From positions 62,001-126,000 of the forward strand of contig NHZP01000008.1 in the NCBI GenBank assembly GCA_003313425.1: 64,000 nt of DNA. Direction: 5' to 3'. The first letter of the stretch is position 1. The number at the start of each line of letters is the position of its first letter. A program made the translations under genes and the position numbers. The DNA comes from Pseudopyrenochaeta lycopersici (taxonomy: Eukaryota; Ascomycota; Dothideomycetes; Pleosporales; Pseudopyrenochaetaceae). The notes below the pieces were generated by a model. It saw only the letters and a list, made by a program, of their open reading frames with translations, had not been told where the DNA came from and searched no databases. Shown here piece by piece: positions 21,425 through 33,160 of the stretch.

Positions 21425-24322
21425 TCAAACAATTGTAATATCCTCACCAAATGACTTCACAGGCAATGCCGCAACCATGGCTTCTGGAGTTCTGTACCCT
21501 CCTAGCTCTTCCTCCGTCATCCACATATTCAGTCGACCGATCCTTTCCCAACGCCCCTCCTCATCCGCACGTCTCAGAATCAAGAACCGCGCGATGCCGT
21601 TGTAGACATATGGAACCATGCTTGCAAACACGAGTACCGTCACCAAATGCCCGCTTTTATGGCCCTCAACCAGCTGCGCCTCGGTGATTGGAATCGATAG
21701 ATGCACACTCACGATCTTGCTCATCAGTCGCCGCCATTCACCTTCGAAGACCGTGTGCATCAGGTGCATATGCCGTGTCACTATCGGCTTCTTGATCGTA
21801 AGGAGCCACCTCATGCTTGGGTCGCCAATTGTCTGCACTGGTGTCCAGCCAGTGAGTGGCGCCATATGCGTGCCTTGGACATTGTGCAGTACCGTCTCTG
21901 CTGACCAGATCATATCCATGCCTTTGACCCACGTCTTGCTTGTGAACACTTTGAAGAAGTCGCTGTGCAAAGGATCGATACCTGCTGAATCAATATCACC
22001 ACTTTTGCTGATGGACTTCGGACCAGGCTGCATCGTTATTTCGATCTGCATCTTGCTCGTGGTTTCTGTTCGGTGAGTCTTGGACTGCTTCCTATTGCAG
22101 AATTCAACGGCGCCTTGCCAGCCTGCCCACGTCCAGGACGGGAACTGATGTCTTCGCTGGCAGTCGGCAACGTACATTTCTGCCCTGGGCTCGATACGCT
22201 CGCCAATGTGGGTCCAAGCGGAGAGGGAAAGGGCGAAAGTATGTTGCAGCCCAGGCTCATCGTTTGCAAAAGCGCCGGCCCAGACTGGAAGGCCAAGCAA
22301 GAGGTACAGGCCATCATTGGTAGTGTACGTTGCAGCAACACCCATAAAGGCCCTCAACGAGTCTCCTGGCTCTTTGAGGTTTCGTGAGGTATATGCCTGA
22401 ATGTGTCCATCCAGGGTCACTACTCGGTCGCCCATATTCTGGTCTTTCTGTGGCTGGAATCCATACTGCAACTCTGACGCGTGGTGCAGATCATCATCAA
22501 GGATACCAGACAGCATGTAATCGGCCATTCGCCCTCCAGCAGGTTCATGGACAATGTCGAGAGGAATCTTGACTGACTCACATACAGCCATACCTCGACA
22601 CTCCCAGTACACCTGTTCTGCAGTGAATACAAGCCGACGGTTCGAAAGTACGCCTTCTTGATAAGTCCAACCGCGAGTAGCCCATGTCGAGTTTTTGATC
22701 GTCGTTCTCGGCTCTTGCATGGAAGACACTAAGATCAGCTTTCCCTCGGTCTTGTTATGAGGTAAAGGTCGCTCAGGCTTATCAGAGTGCGTTATCGGTC
22801 GCTCGGTAACAGGTATATCTTCTAATTCTGACGGATCCAGATCCAAGCCTTGTTCTTCCGCGAGCTGTTGCTTGAAATAAGTCACAAGTCCCTTCAAGGG
22901 AATCCCAATACGACGTGCCAATTCTTTTTGTTTGTCCATATATTCCTCGAATCTGTCATCTGGATACCCAAAATCTTTGGCCATATCTCGATGCCATGCG
23001 AGTTGTTTGCTAGGGATATCGTACTTGGATCTAAGATCCATGTCTTTTAGTAACTCACCAAAATCTAAGGCCATCCTTCCTCTCAGTCCAAAGCGAAGGT
23101 CATCCAGCCACCTCGACTCGCCTACTAGATCTTGGTCATATTCTTCTTCGGTAATACCAACAAGCTCTCCAATAGACCCTGGAGCGAATCGAATAGCACT
23201 TTTGCCTTTTGCTTTATTGCTCCGTCGAGCCAACTCGACCATTGGCTGTGGCTCCCTTAACTTCGTGCTCACCCCAGGCAGCCCTGTTGTCGCATCGCCG
23301 GCTGCGCAAACAATTGTAAACTCAGCACCTTCGTAGATCGCGTCCATCTTGTTGATCAGATCCATCTTTACTTCCGTATTAGACTGATCAATGCATGTGC
23401 GGTCAACCCAGAGGTACCGCTCGCCCAATCGCTTCGTAACCTCGACAGCATCCAGAATCGTTGGTGGCCAGTCTTCTTCCGATGTACCCCAGACATAACT
23501 GAGCGCAACGTATCTTTCTGACCAGGGACGATCGATTATCTCAAGTGGCGTTCTGCGGCAGTCAATGACCCGGAAGCCCTTAAGTGTATCATCAGCAGGC
23601 TTGCGACGCGCACAGTTGGTGTGGAGACAGCGGCACCGATTGAGCCAGGCCCTCATCAGACCAAAGTCTGCTTGTTTTTGGAGTTCTCGTGGCAGAACGA
23701 GACGGCGGACGTACGGCTCTGGCGCAGTCATGCGGTAGATCGAACCATTTTGCGGATGGTCAGTCTCAAACCATCGCACAGGAATTCCAGTCTTCGGTAC
23801 ACCCGGTATCTCCGGTACAATAGCCATGAAGACGTTGTGCTCCAGCGACTCGTGTAATTCATGCATCTCTCTCGTTTTGCGCCCAGTTTCTTCCCAGGGT
23901 CTGCGTAGAAACTGACCATGGGCGTCTTTCTTGCGAGGCTCGAAGAGGTAACTCTCGCTACTGCAAATAGCGAGGAGTTTGTACGGCCCCTTTTTTGGTT
24001 GTTTGGTCATTTTTGCGAAGAAATTGCATAGCTTGCAATTGTTCGGTCGTGAGAGGCGATTACCTAGTGAAGTGACGTAGTAGAAATCTTTAAGGTAGAC
24101 TGGTCCGTTGCCTTTCCGGCATGTGTCAAATGGTCTCCTAATCTTGCCTCTTCGAGTGTTTTCGTAGAGATCGAACGCGCTGGCAAAGCTTTGGTCGAGG
24201 TCTAGCTGAGCGCATTCGAAGCACATGGCATCCGAACTTCCTTGGCCGGTGGATTCTTGCCGGGGTGCTGGAAAGCTGAACGTGAACTGAAAAGAATTTC
24301 CTGCAGAAGATGAAGATGACAT
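21425..24322 (-). CDS. large HET-domain protein (heterokaryon incompatibility)
   Basis: Single exon, 965 aa from the ATG at 24322. A cysteine-bearing N-terminal region (CFECAQLD, NNCKLCNFF, CRCLHTNC) precedes the HET core: YVALSYVWG at 271-279, YLWVDRTCIDQ at 303-313, GLPGV at 347-351 and STWATRGWTYQEG at 545-557, followed by RRLVFTAEQVYWEC. The gap of almost 200 residues between the third and fourth blocks is far longer than usual and includes charged helices. The C-terminal part has GLPVWAGAF and PSWTWAGWQG. HET proteins cause growth arrest or cell death when incompatible hyphae fuse. Some act downstream of NLR-type sensors. The specificity of this one is unknown. Confidence 0.92.
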   Translation of the reverse strand: MSSSSSAGNSFQFTFSFPAPRQESTGQGSSDAMCFECAQLDLDQSFASAFDLYENTRRGKIRRPFDTCRKGNGPVYLKDFYYVTSLGNRLSRPNNCKLCNFFAKMTKQPKKGPYKLLAICSSESYLFEPRKKDAHGQFLRRPWEETGRKTREMHELHESLEHNVFMAIVPEIPGVPKTGIPVRWFETDHPQNGSIYRMTAPEPYVRRLVLPRELQKQADFGLMRAWLNRCRCLHTNCARRKPADDTLKGFRVIDCRRTPLEIIDRPWSERYVALSYVWGTSEEDWPPTILDAVEVTKRLGERYLWVDRTCIDQSNTEVKMDLINKMDAIYEGAEFTIVCAAGDATTGLPGVSTKLREPQPMVELARRSNKAKGKSAIRFAPGSIGELVGITEEEYDQDLVGESRWLDDLRFGLRGRMALDFGELLKDMDLRSKYDIPSKQLAWHRDMAKDFGYPDDRFEEYMDKQKELARRIGIPLKGLVTYFKQQLAEEQGLDLDPSELEDIPVTERPITHSDKPERPLPHNKTEGKLILVSSMQEPRTTIKNSTWATRGWTYQEGVLSNRRLVFTAEQVYWECRGMAVCESVKIPLDIVHEPAGGRMADYMLSGILDDDLHHASELQYGFQPQKDQNMGDRVVTLDGHIQAYTSRNLKEPGDSLRAFMGVAATYTTNDGLYLLLGLPVWAGAFANDEPGLQHTFALSLSAWTHIGERIEPRAEMYVADCQRRHQFPSWTWAGWQGAVEFCNRKQSKTHRTETTSKMQIEITMQPGPKSISKSGDIDSAGIDPLHSDFFKVFTSKTWVKGMDMIWSAETVLHNVQGTHMAPLTGWTPVQTIGDPSMRWLLTIKKPIVTRHMHLMHTVFEGEWRRLMSKIVSVHLSIPITEAQLVEGHKSGHLVTVLVFASMVPYVYNGIARFLILRRADEEGRWERIGRLNMWMTEEELGGYRTPEAMVAALPVKSFGEDITIV

Positions 24323-25191
24323 AATGTCTTTAAAATCTTGATTGATCTGATCTTGAAGTGTGCTGCAAGCTACGTTCAATTAACGTAGATGAAGTATTTT
24401 CCCTTCGGTTGCGCCTTCTGCGAAATCTAAAAGCTATAGTACGATATAATTCACAAAAGGAAGAAATACCATAGTATATTAGCGATTCGCAAGTATACAG
24501 GCTCTATGGTTCCTAACCATACACTTACATAGGGGTGCACGAAAGTGGTAATGAGGTTGAGCAGGGGCAAGCGAATTTTCAACACAGCCTCACATATTGC
24601 TTCAGCCTGCTGGGCAATAAAGCCACGAACACAGGCTTTGTGCCTCAGGCACCAGAATTTACGAAGTCATGAGGGCGAATATCACGCAATACAGAAATTA
24701 TCAGGTGTAGATCAACAAGCCACCGGCGACTAATTCGGCGCCTCCCGTTTCAGCTTCAGTTAGGTACGTTGGCGGCGCGTAGCATCACTTGCGATTTCGG
24801 ACAATCAATTGCGGCATGAGTGATAGCTTGGCCATGTACCAACAGTGGCCTGATTGTTTTACGTTGAAATTTCTGCATGCAAATGCATATGACATCGGCA
24901 TTCTGAGCACCTTATCTCACGCCCTTTGTACCGCTTACATCTGAGCTTGCAAAAGGCGATAACAGGTCGGGTTCAAGGGGTATGATCAGCCGAGGATACT
25001 GGTAGCACGTAGTCTCCAATAGGATCCGCTGGGTATCTATGATACAACTCTCTTCCCCTGTTGGACGGATCGATTTTGTTAAATATTACAATTCATTCAG
25101 AGACGCTATTCGCTATAGTATGCGTAGGTTCTTTACACTCTGCTCCTTGAAGTTGGAAATACGCTGAATACCAACGCAGCCAACACATAGC
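24323..25191. other. intergenic, no gene seen
   Basis: About 870 bp between the HET gene start and the transporter 3' end. Only a 62-codon frame with no motif. Nothing else recognised. Confidence 0.4.
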
Positions 25192-26822
25192 CTACACTTC
25201 AATACCCAGCTGCCGCCATACACTGTTGTCAGCGCATGTGAATGAACTATTAACTGGAATCTCTGGGTCATTGTAAGCCGCGAGCAGCTGATCAATGGAG
25301 GCCCATAGTCCGACACCATTCATGAAAAGGGTAATAGCGATGATTGCCCAATTTAGGATCGCCATCGATATCTTCCTCCAACCCTTGAATTGTACATGCC
25401 AGTTCATGTATAACCACATGACGCCAGAGATACCGAATGTGAACCATGCAACGAAGAGTGCGGAAGAAACGGACAGGATCGAGTCGAAGAGTGGGATGGC
25501 GTTTGCCAAGATGAACGCCAGAATCCAAAAGGTAGTGCCAATTCCAAGCCATACAATCCAAGTGCGCTTTGTGTTCCTGTCGTAGTCGCGATCTATCTTC
25601 ATAAGACGTAGGACCTCCACGAAAATGAACTTGATCGCAGTGTGACCGAAGACCAGAGATGTTCCCAGAAGAGTCGGTAATAAAATACCGTATGCGACCT
25701 TGGCTGGTACGAGGGGAGCTGCCCCAAGTGCTGGGCTCGTTGTGTACTGGCCAGCAAGTGAGTAAATTACAGCACCCACAATAGAGTACATCGGAATAGC
25801 GAAGATCTGGAGAATGTACATAGATGGCATGAAGTCCCTCGAGGCGTCCTTCATCTCCGCCATGACGGTAATGAAGGCTTGATTGCCAGCATATGCGAAT
25901 GCGATGTTGAGGACAGACGTGAAGCCTTGTGCGAAAGTAGGATTGCCAACGAGGACAATTTCCTTGTCCCAGCCTGGTGGAGCGCCACTAGGGTCAGCGA
26001 CACCAAGAGCAATCATAACAATGAGCGTTGCGGCGAAGATTGAAATCGTGCAGGGTACTACCGGCCAGTTAGAACTGTTCTGAAGCGCACGAGTAGATTT
26101 CAGCATACTTCCAAAATCTGCGAGAAACTTCATTTTGCGAGGCATGCACAATATCCAGGAGACAATGGCAGGGAACAGGATGAACAGAATCGTGCACAAC
26201 GCGTGTTCAGAAATGCTATTCAGCGCAATGCTCATGGTGATGATAGCGGCGCTACAGGTCAGGATGAGGTTTAGAACGAAGGCAATGCCGACGACCACAG
26301 CCAGAGGAGTTCCTCCGATAATTTTGAAACAGTCGACGCAGTTCAAGACAGTAGGGTATCTCCGGAAGAATTGCAACAACACGTATGCAGTATATGTGAC
26401 GAGAATGCCTAGAGTAATGAATATGTAGTGAGCAAATGTCAAATGCGTAGTTGCAGTGAAAGGTTCAACACACCCATTCCAATAATGCAAATGATTCCCG
26501 GAATCAGACCCAGTGTTTGCAGCGCTGTCGGCAAGCTGAGGATGCCTATTCCAACTTGGTTGGTAATATAGATTAGGGACGCTTGCCATCTGTTAAGCAC
26601 CTTGTATGACGAGTCTTGTGCCATCACCGGTTGGAACACGCTTCCTTCACGGTTGGTTTCAACTCCTTCGAGGTCATAATCTGCATTGCGAGGCGTCAGA
26701 TCACCTTCTTTCGACACATCATCTTCCTGATCATAGCCTCCATTTCGGTACTGGCCACCATTGCCATTGTAGCCACCAGAATTGTAGTTGTCAGGCTTGC
26801 GGGTTCGCATAGGCAGTCTCAT
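25192..26822 (-). CDS. amino-acid transporter, AAAP family (Aa_trans)
   Basis: Exons 26822-26474 and 26408-25192, with a 65-bp intron. Splicing restores GMGILVTYTAYVLLQFFRRYP. The product is 521 aa. The N-terminal tail is hydrophilic and rich in Gly and Asn, with NGGQYRNGGYD. The first membrane segment starts in QASLIYITNQVGIGILSLP, the typical AAAP opening motif. About 11 hydrophobic segments follow, including AFAYAGNQAFITVMAEMKD, another family landmark. It is expected to be a plasma-membrane or vacuolar proton-coupled importer of neutral amino acids. The substrate cannot be read from the sequence. Confidence 0.9.
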
Positions 26823-27842
26823 TGTGGTAAAGTTGATATGGAATCCGTGTAGCGGTTGAAACAAGATGATATGATTCCAGGTCGATGTTAAAGGCGTGGG
26901 TCTCATTCTGATCATATACTGATATCATAGCTCATAAGCCAACTACCAAAGCCAAGGATCGCACTATGACGAGCATTTCTGAAGCTTGACAGACGTATGC
27001 TCAGCCTTGAACACCTTCTACTTTGAGACAGAAGTAATCGCGTGCACCAAGCTTACTAGAACCTGTCCATTGGATCGTGGTGATGGCCGTGCTGGTCTCT
27101 GAATACTCCTGGTATTGCATAATATTTTCCTAAAGGTTGCATGCACAAGCATTAGGAGGTGGCAAGGCAGCATATTGGTATTGCATTCCGCCGGCCAACC
27201 CGGATGCGGGTGGAGCGGCGTACGCAGGTGGATCAACGTCCGCTGCCAAGATCAAAGAGTTCCGCTCGAACCGGCGGGGTACAGTCTTGGTAGGGTTTGG
27301 CGAGCAATGTCATAAGCTCGAAGGAAGCGATGTATTTAACGTACTTGGGAGTTCCGCCAAAATGACGTCAGTGCAATTCCATCCTCAACACAATGCTCGC
27401 ATTCGCACTTGAATTGAGATATGAAAAATGGTCCATTCAGCTTTTAACTTAGCTAGAGCACGCCAATCAAGTCTTCGCGCATTTGAACTGGAAAAGTCAT
27501 GTTCGCGCGAGTATGCGGTATTGCATATTACTAGAAGGGTATTTCTCCTATGAGATGGCCTTATAAGGTGGCTAAATTCGATCTCGAGGCTCCATGAACT
27601 GTAGCGTCATTGATACTATCAAAGACTATTGCGCCAGAGGTCCACTCTACGCGTTATTGTGGCCCTGTCAGAGGGCTTCAATCCAATCAGGACCTGCTAC
27701 ATTGGGAAGTCGAAGCCCGAGAGAAAAATGTTATAATAGCCTATCATAATATACGTCCCCCAAAAATTTACCGCTATGCATATTCCATCAATTTTCTCGA
27801 TGCTTCACCCGCTCATGATATGTCTCAAGAGTTGTCCATGTG
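26823..27842. other. intergenic, no supported gene
   Basis: A 91-codon frame at 27137-27412 (+) is rich in Gly and Ala and lacks a recognisable domain or a good start context, so I leave it uncalled. The rest should include the transporter promoter and the 3' flank of the 2EXR gene. Confidence 0.35.
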
Positions 27843-28705
27843 CTAGATGATCGGCCTAACAGCGGGTCTCCAGAATGTCTCCAACCCTCCACATGGCATG
27901 TATGCTGTGTTGATCTGCACAAGAGGAACGCTCCTCTTGAAAGATATTCCCAAGTCTATTATGTACTTTTGAGCCTTTGCCTCATCTGGTCGGGTATTAT
28001 TGTGTCGTTTCCCAGTCACGGCAACAAAAACATTGACAATCTTAAGGCCTGGAAAGTCTCGCAAGCTCAACCCGTCCTTTCGCACAGGCAGGGTCCACCG
28101 AGTGAGAGTATAACCAGCTAAAAATAGCTCACAGTGTAGTTCCAGTTTAGTGATTGTCCTGACTTGCATAGTCGATCTACTTGCCAGCCAACCCTCAAAT
28201 AGTCTGGAATCATCTGTCGATACGGTGCCCTTTGAATAGGGAAAGAACGCCGCTTCTGAATAAATCTGGCGAGAGGCCAGCAGGAGATTGGTGGAATTTT
28301 CAATTGAGGTGCCCCAGCCTGCGTTTTCCCGGTAGATGAGCCATCGGAGGTGCTGGAAATAGTACTTGTAGATTTCGTTCCTGAGCTCCGCGGAAAGCTG
28401 GAGGAATGGCGAGGCCAGTTGATTAAGGCGCGATCTAATTTCAGGTCAGCTCGTTGGGCCTCCAGTATTTCGGGACCACTTTGAGTGGATTACACAATAA
28501 GAAGGTGATCCATTGAAGGCCTCTCTGTTCTAGTATGGCTGACCACTTGCTTGCCTGCCTCGGGTCTTCCCAATCGCTGCATCATTTTAAGCAGTACTGA
28601 CGCCTTTGCGATGATGATGGTAGAGAGAAAAATAATGAGAAATGCTTTGAAGATGGGTCCGTTTCGATCACGATACCCATCCAATATTGAAGGGGAAATG
28701 ATCAT
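27843..28705 (-). CDS. 2EXR-domain protein with an N-terminal membrane segment (predicted)
   Basis: Exons 28705-28494 and 28434-27843, with a 59-bp intron using donor GTAATC and acceptor ATTAG. The frame is preserved and gives 267 aa. Exon 2 has no ATG before a late methionine, so an upstream exon is needed. The N-terminal exon encodes a hydrophobic helix, KAFLIIFLSTIIIAKASVLL, then a basic segment. Exon 2 starts the 2EXR domain with SPFLQLSAELRNEIYKYYF and continues with NLLLASRQIYSEAAFFPYS. The combination of a membrane helix and a 2EXR domain is unusual. A start downstream of the helix, or a partly decayed gene, cannot be excluded. Confidence 0.55.
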
Positions 28706-29395
28706 TATTCCTGCTACGTTGCCATGAGCTGACTTGGAAGCGTTTTGTTTCCGATAGAAGTTTCAAGCAGGGCTTGGGACATCATGACGCATTCTGAATG
28801 TGTTGGGCCTTGGTTTGATTTAACCAGAGGTGCGCGGGTCTGGCCATGAGAGAATCTGGTTGTTCCAAAATTGTGACCAAGGTAGGTCAAGTGAGCCCAT
28901 TCCGCGGACACCGAAGTTATGGCAGGCGTAGATCGAGCGTACATACCCGAGACAGCAAGTCATTTGCACTTCCATGCCTAACAGTCGAGCTGCATAGTGA
29001 GGAGAAGGAGCAGTGGATAGTGACAGCCAAGCTACTTTTTCATTCTGCGAGAAGATAAGATCAAAATCGCCAAACACGACTTAGCGAGAACACTAGATCA
29101 ACCGAGTCTAGGCGAAGCGTCGGTTGAAAGTGAATCAATCTGATTGGCAATTGCCTAGGTATGGCACAGCTAGCGGGACCCTGCGCCGATCCATCTTGAC
29201 GGCGGTCATCGATGACGCATGCAAGTATATGTAACTCCACAGCACCCTCCAGACGTGAGGATTCCCACCGTGGAGCTGCTTATCGCAATGACGCTTACTG
29301 CGGTGCTGACTGTGGTACGCGACCGATGGTCGTAGGTGCGTCTGGGCTACCTTTGGCTACGCTTTCAACCATCTTAACAGCCGAGATTCGCAATC
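28706..29395. other. divergent intergenic region
   Basis: Separates the minus-strand 2EXR gene from the plus-strand MFS transporter. No coding motif was seen. It should hold both promoters. Confidence 0.4.
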
Positions 29396-30956
29396 ATGTT
29401 TCGTAACGAACGTGCCCCATTGTTACAGCAGCGGTGGAGTGAAGAGGGAGAAGCAAGAACAGTATATACGATATAATTCGTGTTAGTAGCTGCATTGAGC
29501 TGACCTTTCGCAGCATCTCCGAATTGAAGATCTTTCAGATGAAGAGAATCCGCGAGAATGGGTGCGATCGCAAAAGATGGCCAATGTTGCAGTCATAGCA
29601 TTCATGTCCAGTAAGGATTGTGCCTTATGCTGTCAGACCGATCACTAATAGCGGATATTTCCAGTCCTAAGCCCTCTCGTCTCATCCATGTTCACTCCCG
29701 GTATCGCCCAAATCGCCGAAGACCTCAATTGCTCCACTACCGCTGTTATTGGGACAACAACAGGCTTTGTGGTTATGCTTGGTCTGGGGCCACTTTCTCT
29801 TGCACCACTATCAGAGACCTTTGGACGCAGAAAGCTCTACCTGATATGCTCCTCCGTCTTTGCCCTTCTACAGATACCTGCGGCTCTCGCGCCCAATATA
29901 ACGTTCCTCATTGTGGTGCGGACTATCGCAGGATTTTTTGGAAGTGTAGGTATTGCAAATGGAGGAGGGACGATATCTGACATGTTCATCCCAAGCGAAA
30001 GAGCAGGAGTCTTCGGTTGGTATCTGCTTGGACCGCTCCTCGGGCCCACATTAGGCCCACTATTTGGCGGAATCATCGTACAACGTCTCGGTTGGCGGTG
30101 GATTTTCTGGATCATGGCGATTGTCTGCTTCGTCAACACATTGGCTGGCTACTTCTTCCTCCGCGAAACTTACGCGCCGCTAATCCTGAGTCGTAAGAAA
30201 GCAGAGTGTGAATTACAGAACTCTGAATGGGACAGCACGAAGTACTCTTACGAAGGAGAAGATACACGACCGCTGAAGCAAAAGATTGCTCATTCCTTGA
30301 AACGACCGCCCAAGATCTTTGCGCAACCTATTGTGGCTGTGATGGCTGTCTATCAAGCATTAATATTTGGCACAACCTACAGCATCTACACAAACATGCA
30401 ACCCATTTACGAGGATGGATATGGCTTTGACACGGAGAAGGTTGGCCTACTATATCTCGGCCCTGGTTCAGGCTTCCTGTTTGCTGTGTGGTTCCTGGTT
30501 CCGCGAATTGATACCGTTTACATGAGGCTGACTGCAATTCACCACGGCAAAGCTTTGCCGGAATATCGCCTCCCACTCGCAAACATTGGCTCATTGTTTA
30601 TACCGGTGTCACTGTTTTGGTTTGCATGGACCGTTGACGCTCATGCTCATTGGTTTGCGTCAATAGCAGCTACTTTCTTTTACGGCATCGGGCAGGTCAT
30701 GGTCCTCAACTGCACACAAAACTACTTCATAGATAGCTTTGAGAAGTATGCAGCAAGCGCAATAGCGGCAGGCACAGTTTTCAGGAGCGTTGTAGGTGGT
30801 ATAGTGCCGATCCTTGCGCCGGCTTTGTTCGAGCAGCTGGGGTATGGATGGGGTATAAGTGTGTTCGCATTCGTGAGCCTTGCACTTGCTCCGGCACCGA
30901 TACTTTTCTACATTTTCGGGGAGCGGCTAAGAGAACGGTTTCCAGTAGACTTGTAG
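29396..30956 (+). CDS. MFS drug/polyamine transporter, DHA1 (12 TM) type
   Basis: Exons 29396-29461, 29514-29610 and 29665-30956, with introns of 52 and 54 bp. All junctions keep frame, giving 484 aa. The short cytoplasmic tail has ENPREW, like the DPENPxNW motif of this family, and leads into ANVAVIAFMSILSPLVSSMF (TM1). Motif A appears as LSETFGRRKLYL. The antiporter motif C appears as LGPLLGPTLGPLFGG. A central loop (SLKRPPKIF) precedes TM7. This matches Tpo1/Flr1-like proton antiporters in the plasma membrane that export drugs, toxins or polyamines. The substrate is unknown. Using only the long open frame would miss the first 54 residues. Confidence 0.9.
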
Positions 30957-31752
30957 AGCTTAGTATCTCAGCGCATATTTTATCGATTATGCGCATCCGA
31001 TTCGTCTTTTACAGACCTGTACTAAACCTATTAGCAGTTCGATGTTATGATTCGGTCCGATGAAAATCTGTATTTCCCCAACTGCAATCAAAATGCAGCT
31101 ATGTTGGATGTTAAAGCAATATGCAGGCTCAATTCTTTCCGCTGGAACAATAACATCTTCAAAACATCAGTTGGAGTCATCCCAAACTCCCCGTCTAGGG
31201 CACTTCAAATATTCTTTGACTGGGCTCATCCCCTTTTGAGATCACGTCAAAATTCCCTTCTCTCGGAATGCGCTAGGAAAAGCTTGACAACAACATGATG
31301 ACCTACCATAACTAAAAACTAGTAGCCTGATCTGCGGAAGCTCTTCGGACTATTTTATTCCAGCATAAGATCAAATGCTTGAATCATCCATGCCGTCAAC
31401 TGCGTTTGAGCTATTGCATCTCTATCATCGTTCGGTGACTCGAAACGTTGAGAATGTGTTACATTTGATGTCATGTTCGTCGTTCTTTTCATCGGTTTTG
31501 CTGTTCGAAGACATCAAAGCATAAGCATGGCGTATAATAGATAATTGAACATAATAAATCTGATAACCAATTAGTGCAGTTACAGATCGATGCTACTACT
31601 CCTTGAGACTAAAAAGCATTATAAGCCATTGCTCATGAGGGTGTGTGAAGCCATCAATCGTTCCAGGGAAGCCACTTCTCGGTACGGCAATGCACGACCC
31701 AATACCTGCGAGTAGCAGAGGCAAAGAAGAACACCAACGAAATTAACCACAA
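30957..31752. other. convergent intergenic region
   Basis: About 800 bp, rather AT-rich, between the 3' ends of the MFS gene and a 2EXR gene. No gene or repeat recognised. Confidence 0.4.
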
Positions 31753-32824
31753 TTATGTCTTCTCCCACTGCTTCTCCCACCACTCGTTCCACTCCTTCTT
31801 CCACCACTCATTCCATTCATACTCCCACAGCTCATACTCCCACTCATACCCCAACTTTTCCTCCTCCTCCTCCTCCTCCTCCTCCTCATACTTCACTTCG
31901 CACTTGTCCAAATCTGTCTCCCTCATCTGGTGAGTATCGAAATATTCCGATTTCTTACAGGAGTCTCTAGTATAAAAGGAGACCTCCGTCTCATCACCTT
32001 CCTTCGCCCTGATAATGTCCCTAACGAACTTCGTGTATTGATTTTTAGTACATACGGTTCTAGAATCCCTAGATAATTGCCAATATCTAAGCCTAGAAGC
32101 CACTACGTTATCTACCTCAACCCTCTTCAATTTGGGGAACGTCGACCTCAAATGAAAACCACGGGGAATGACGTATCTCGTGAAGAAGGCCCCCAATGTG
32201 ACAAACTGAACAGCAGCCTTTTGGGCAGGAAGCAAGTTACACTTCCAGATTTTAGGACAAATCGAGCGTGAGAGAATGAAGGCGTTGAGCGCGTAGCCAA
32301 GGGTGGCGGTCTCCAAGTAGATTTGCCGACAGACTTCGGGAAGGTGGAACGCTGACGGCTGGGACTTTTCTTCGTTCCAAGTAAGCTGGTTGGTTTTTGT
32401 TAATTTTATGCTGTGTGTATCTGCAACCCTTTTTTTAGTATCGAATTTGATGTGGTGGCCACCCATGGCTAGTTCCCAGATCATATTTCTAATCTCAGCA
32501 GGAAGACGAAGGAGGCGTGAGTTCTTAGCATTATGCTCAACGCTAGACCCGTGTCAGTAACTACACTACAGATTGGCAGTGGGCATGATGCAGAGTAGGA
32601 ACCTACATTGGGACGAGGTATCGCGGTGTCTTCTCCATGCTGACAAGGCCATTCTCAAGGAGAACCATGGGAATACTATCAGCCTTATCAGCCCAATCAG
32701 TTGATTTCGGCAGTGTCGGCTTCTCGGAGCTGGTCTTCTTTGCTACTTTGGCTTTCGATATGTTGACCTGCAGGGCGACAGGCGTGCGTGCATTGCGCGA
32801 GGGTTGTTTCTTCTTAGCAGCCAT
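31753..32824 (-). CDS. 2EXR-domain protein with a Glu/Trp-rich tail
   Basis: Exons 32824-32607 and 32542-31753, with a 64-bp intron. The product is 335 aa. The basic N-terminus (AAKKKQPSRNARTP, KVAKKTSS) looks like a nuclear or RNA/DNA-binding tail. Across the junction the 2EXR domain opens with RLLRLPAEIRNMIWELAMGG, and FHLPEVCRQIYLETATLGY is its second block. The C-terminus is odd. A run of nine or so Glu is followed by a segment repeating E-W-x-E-W/E-Y units (YEWEYELWEYEWNEWW, KEWNEWWEKQWEK), coded by CTC and CCA-rich microsatellite DNA. The tail probably arose by repeat expansion. Confidence 0.8.
31755..31890. repeat. imperfect microsatellite in the 3' coding end (CTC/CCA-type)
   Basis: A (CTC)n run at about 31861-31887 and degenerate CTCCCACTxATTCC-like units to its left encode the Glu run and the Trp/Glu repeats of the 2EXR gene on the minus strand. 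Confidence 0.7.
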
Positions 32825-33160
32825 GTTGAACACTGGATAGCATTTTTGATATTAACTTTGATGAAGTAAAGAAGGTACAAAGATGGGGTACTGGAGCTCG
32901 AGATTTATAGAATGAGAATCGCCGGTGAAGGCGTTTTGGTGTTTGCAAGGGACTTGGTGAATATGAAGGGGAAAGATAAATAGGACTTCAAGTGAGAGAT
33001 AAGAGGTGAGTGAGTATTGGCTTCCGAAGCCAGATAGTGAGGACACAAGAGCAAGATTGTTTCGCCGGTGAGTGTAGAATCGTATCAAATAATAAGTGAT
33101 GAGATAATTTTGAGAAGAAAGATATATAAACTCCAACTGCGTCCAAGAGCGGCCATCCTC
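32825..33160. other. intergenic, no gene seen
   Basis: Between the 2EXR start and the end of the GH114 gene. It should hold the 2EXR promoter. Nothing else seen. Confidence 0.4.

Noticed and set aside
27137..27412. 91-codon plus-strand frame rich in Gly and Ala
   Set aside because: No domain or supporting splice structure, and too short to call without conservation evidence.
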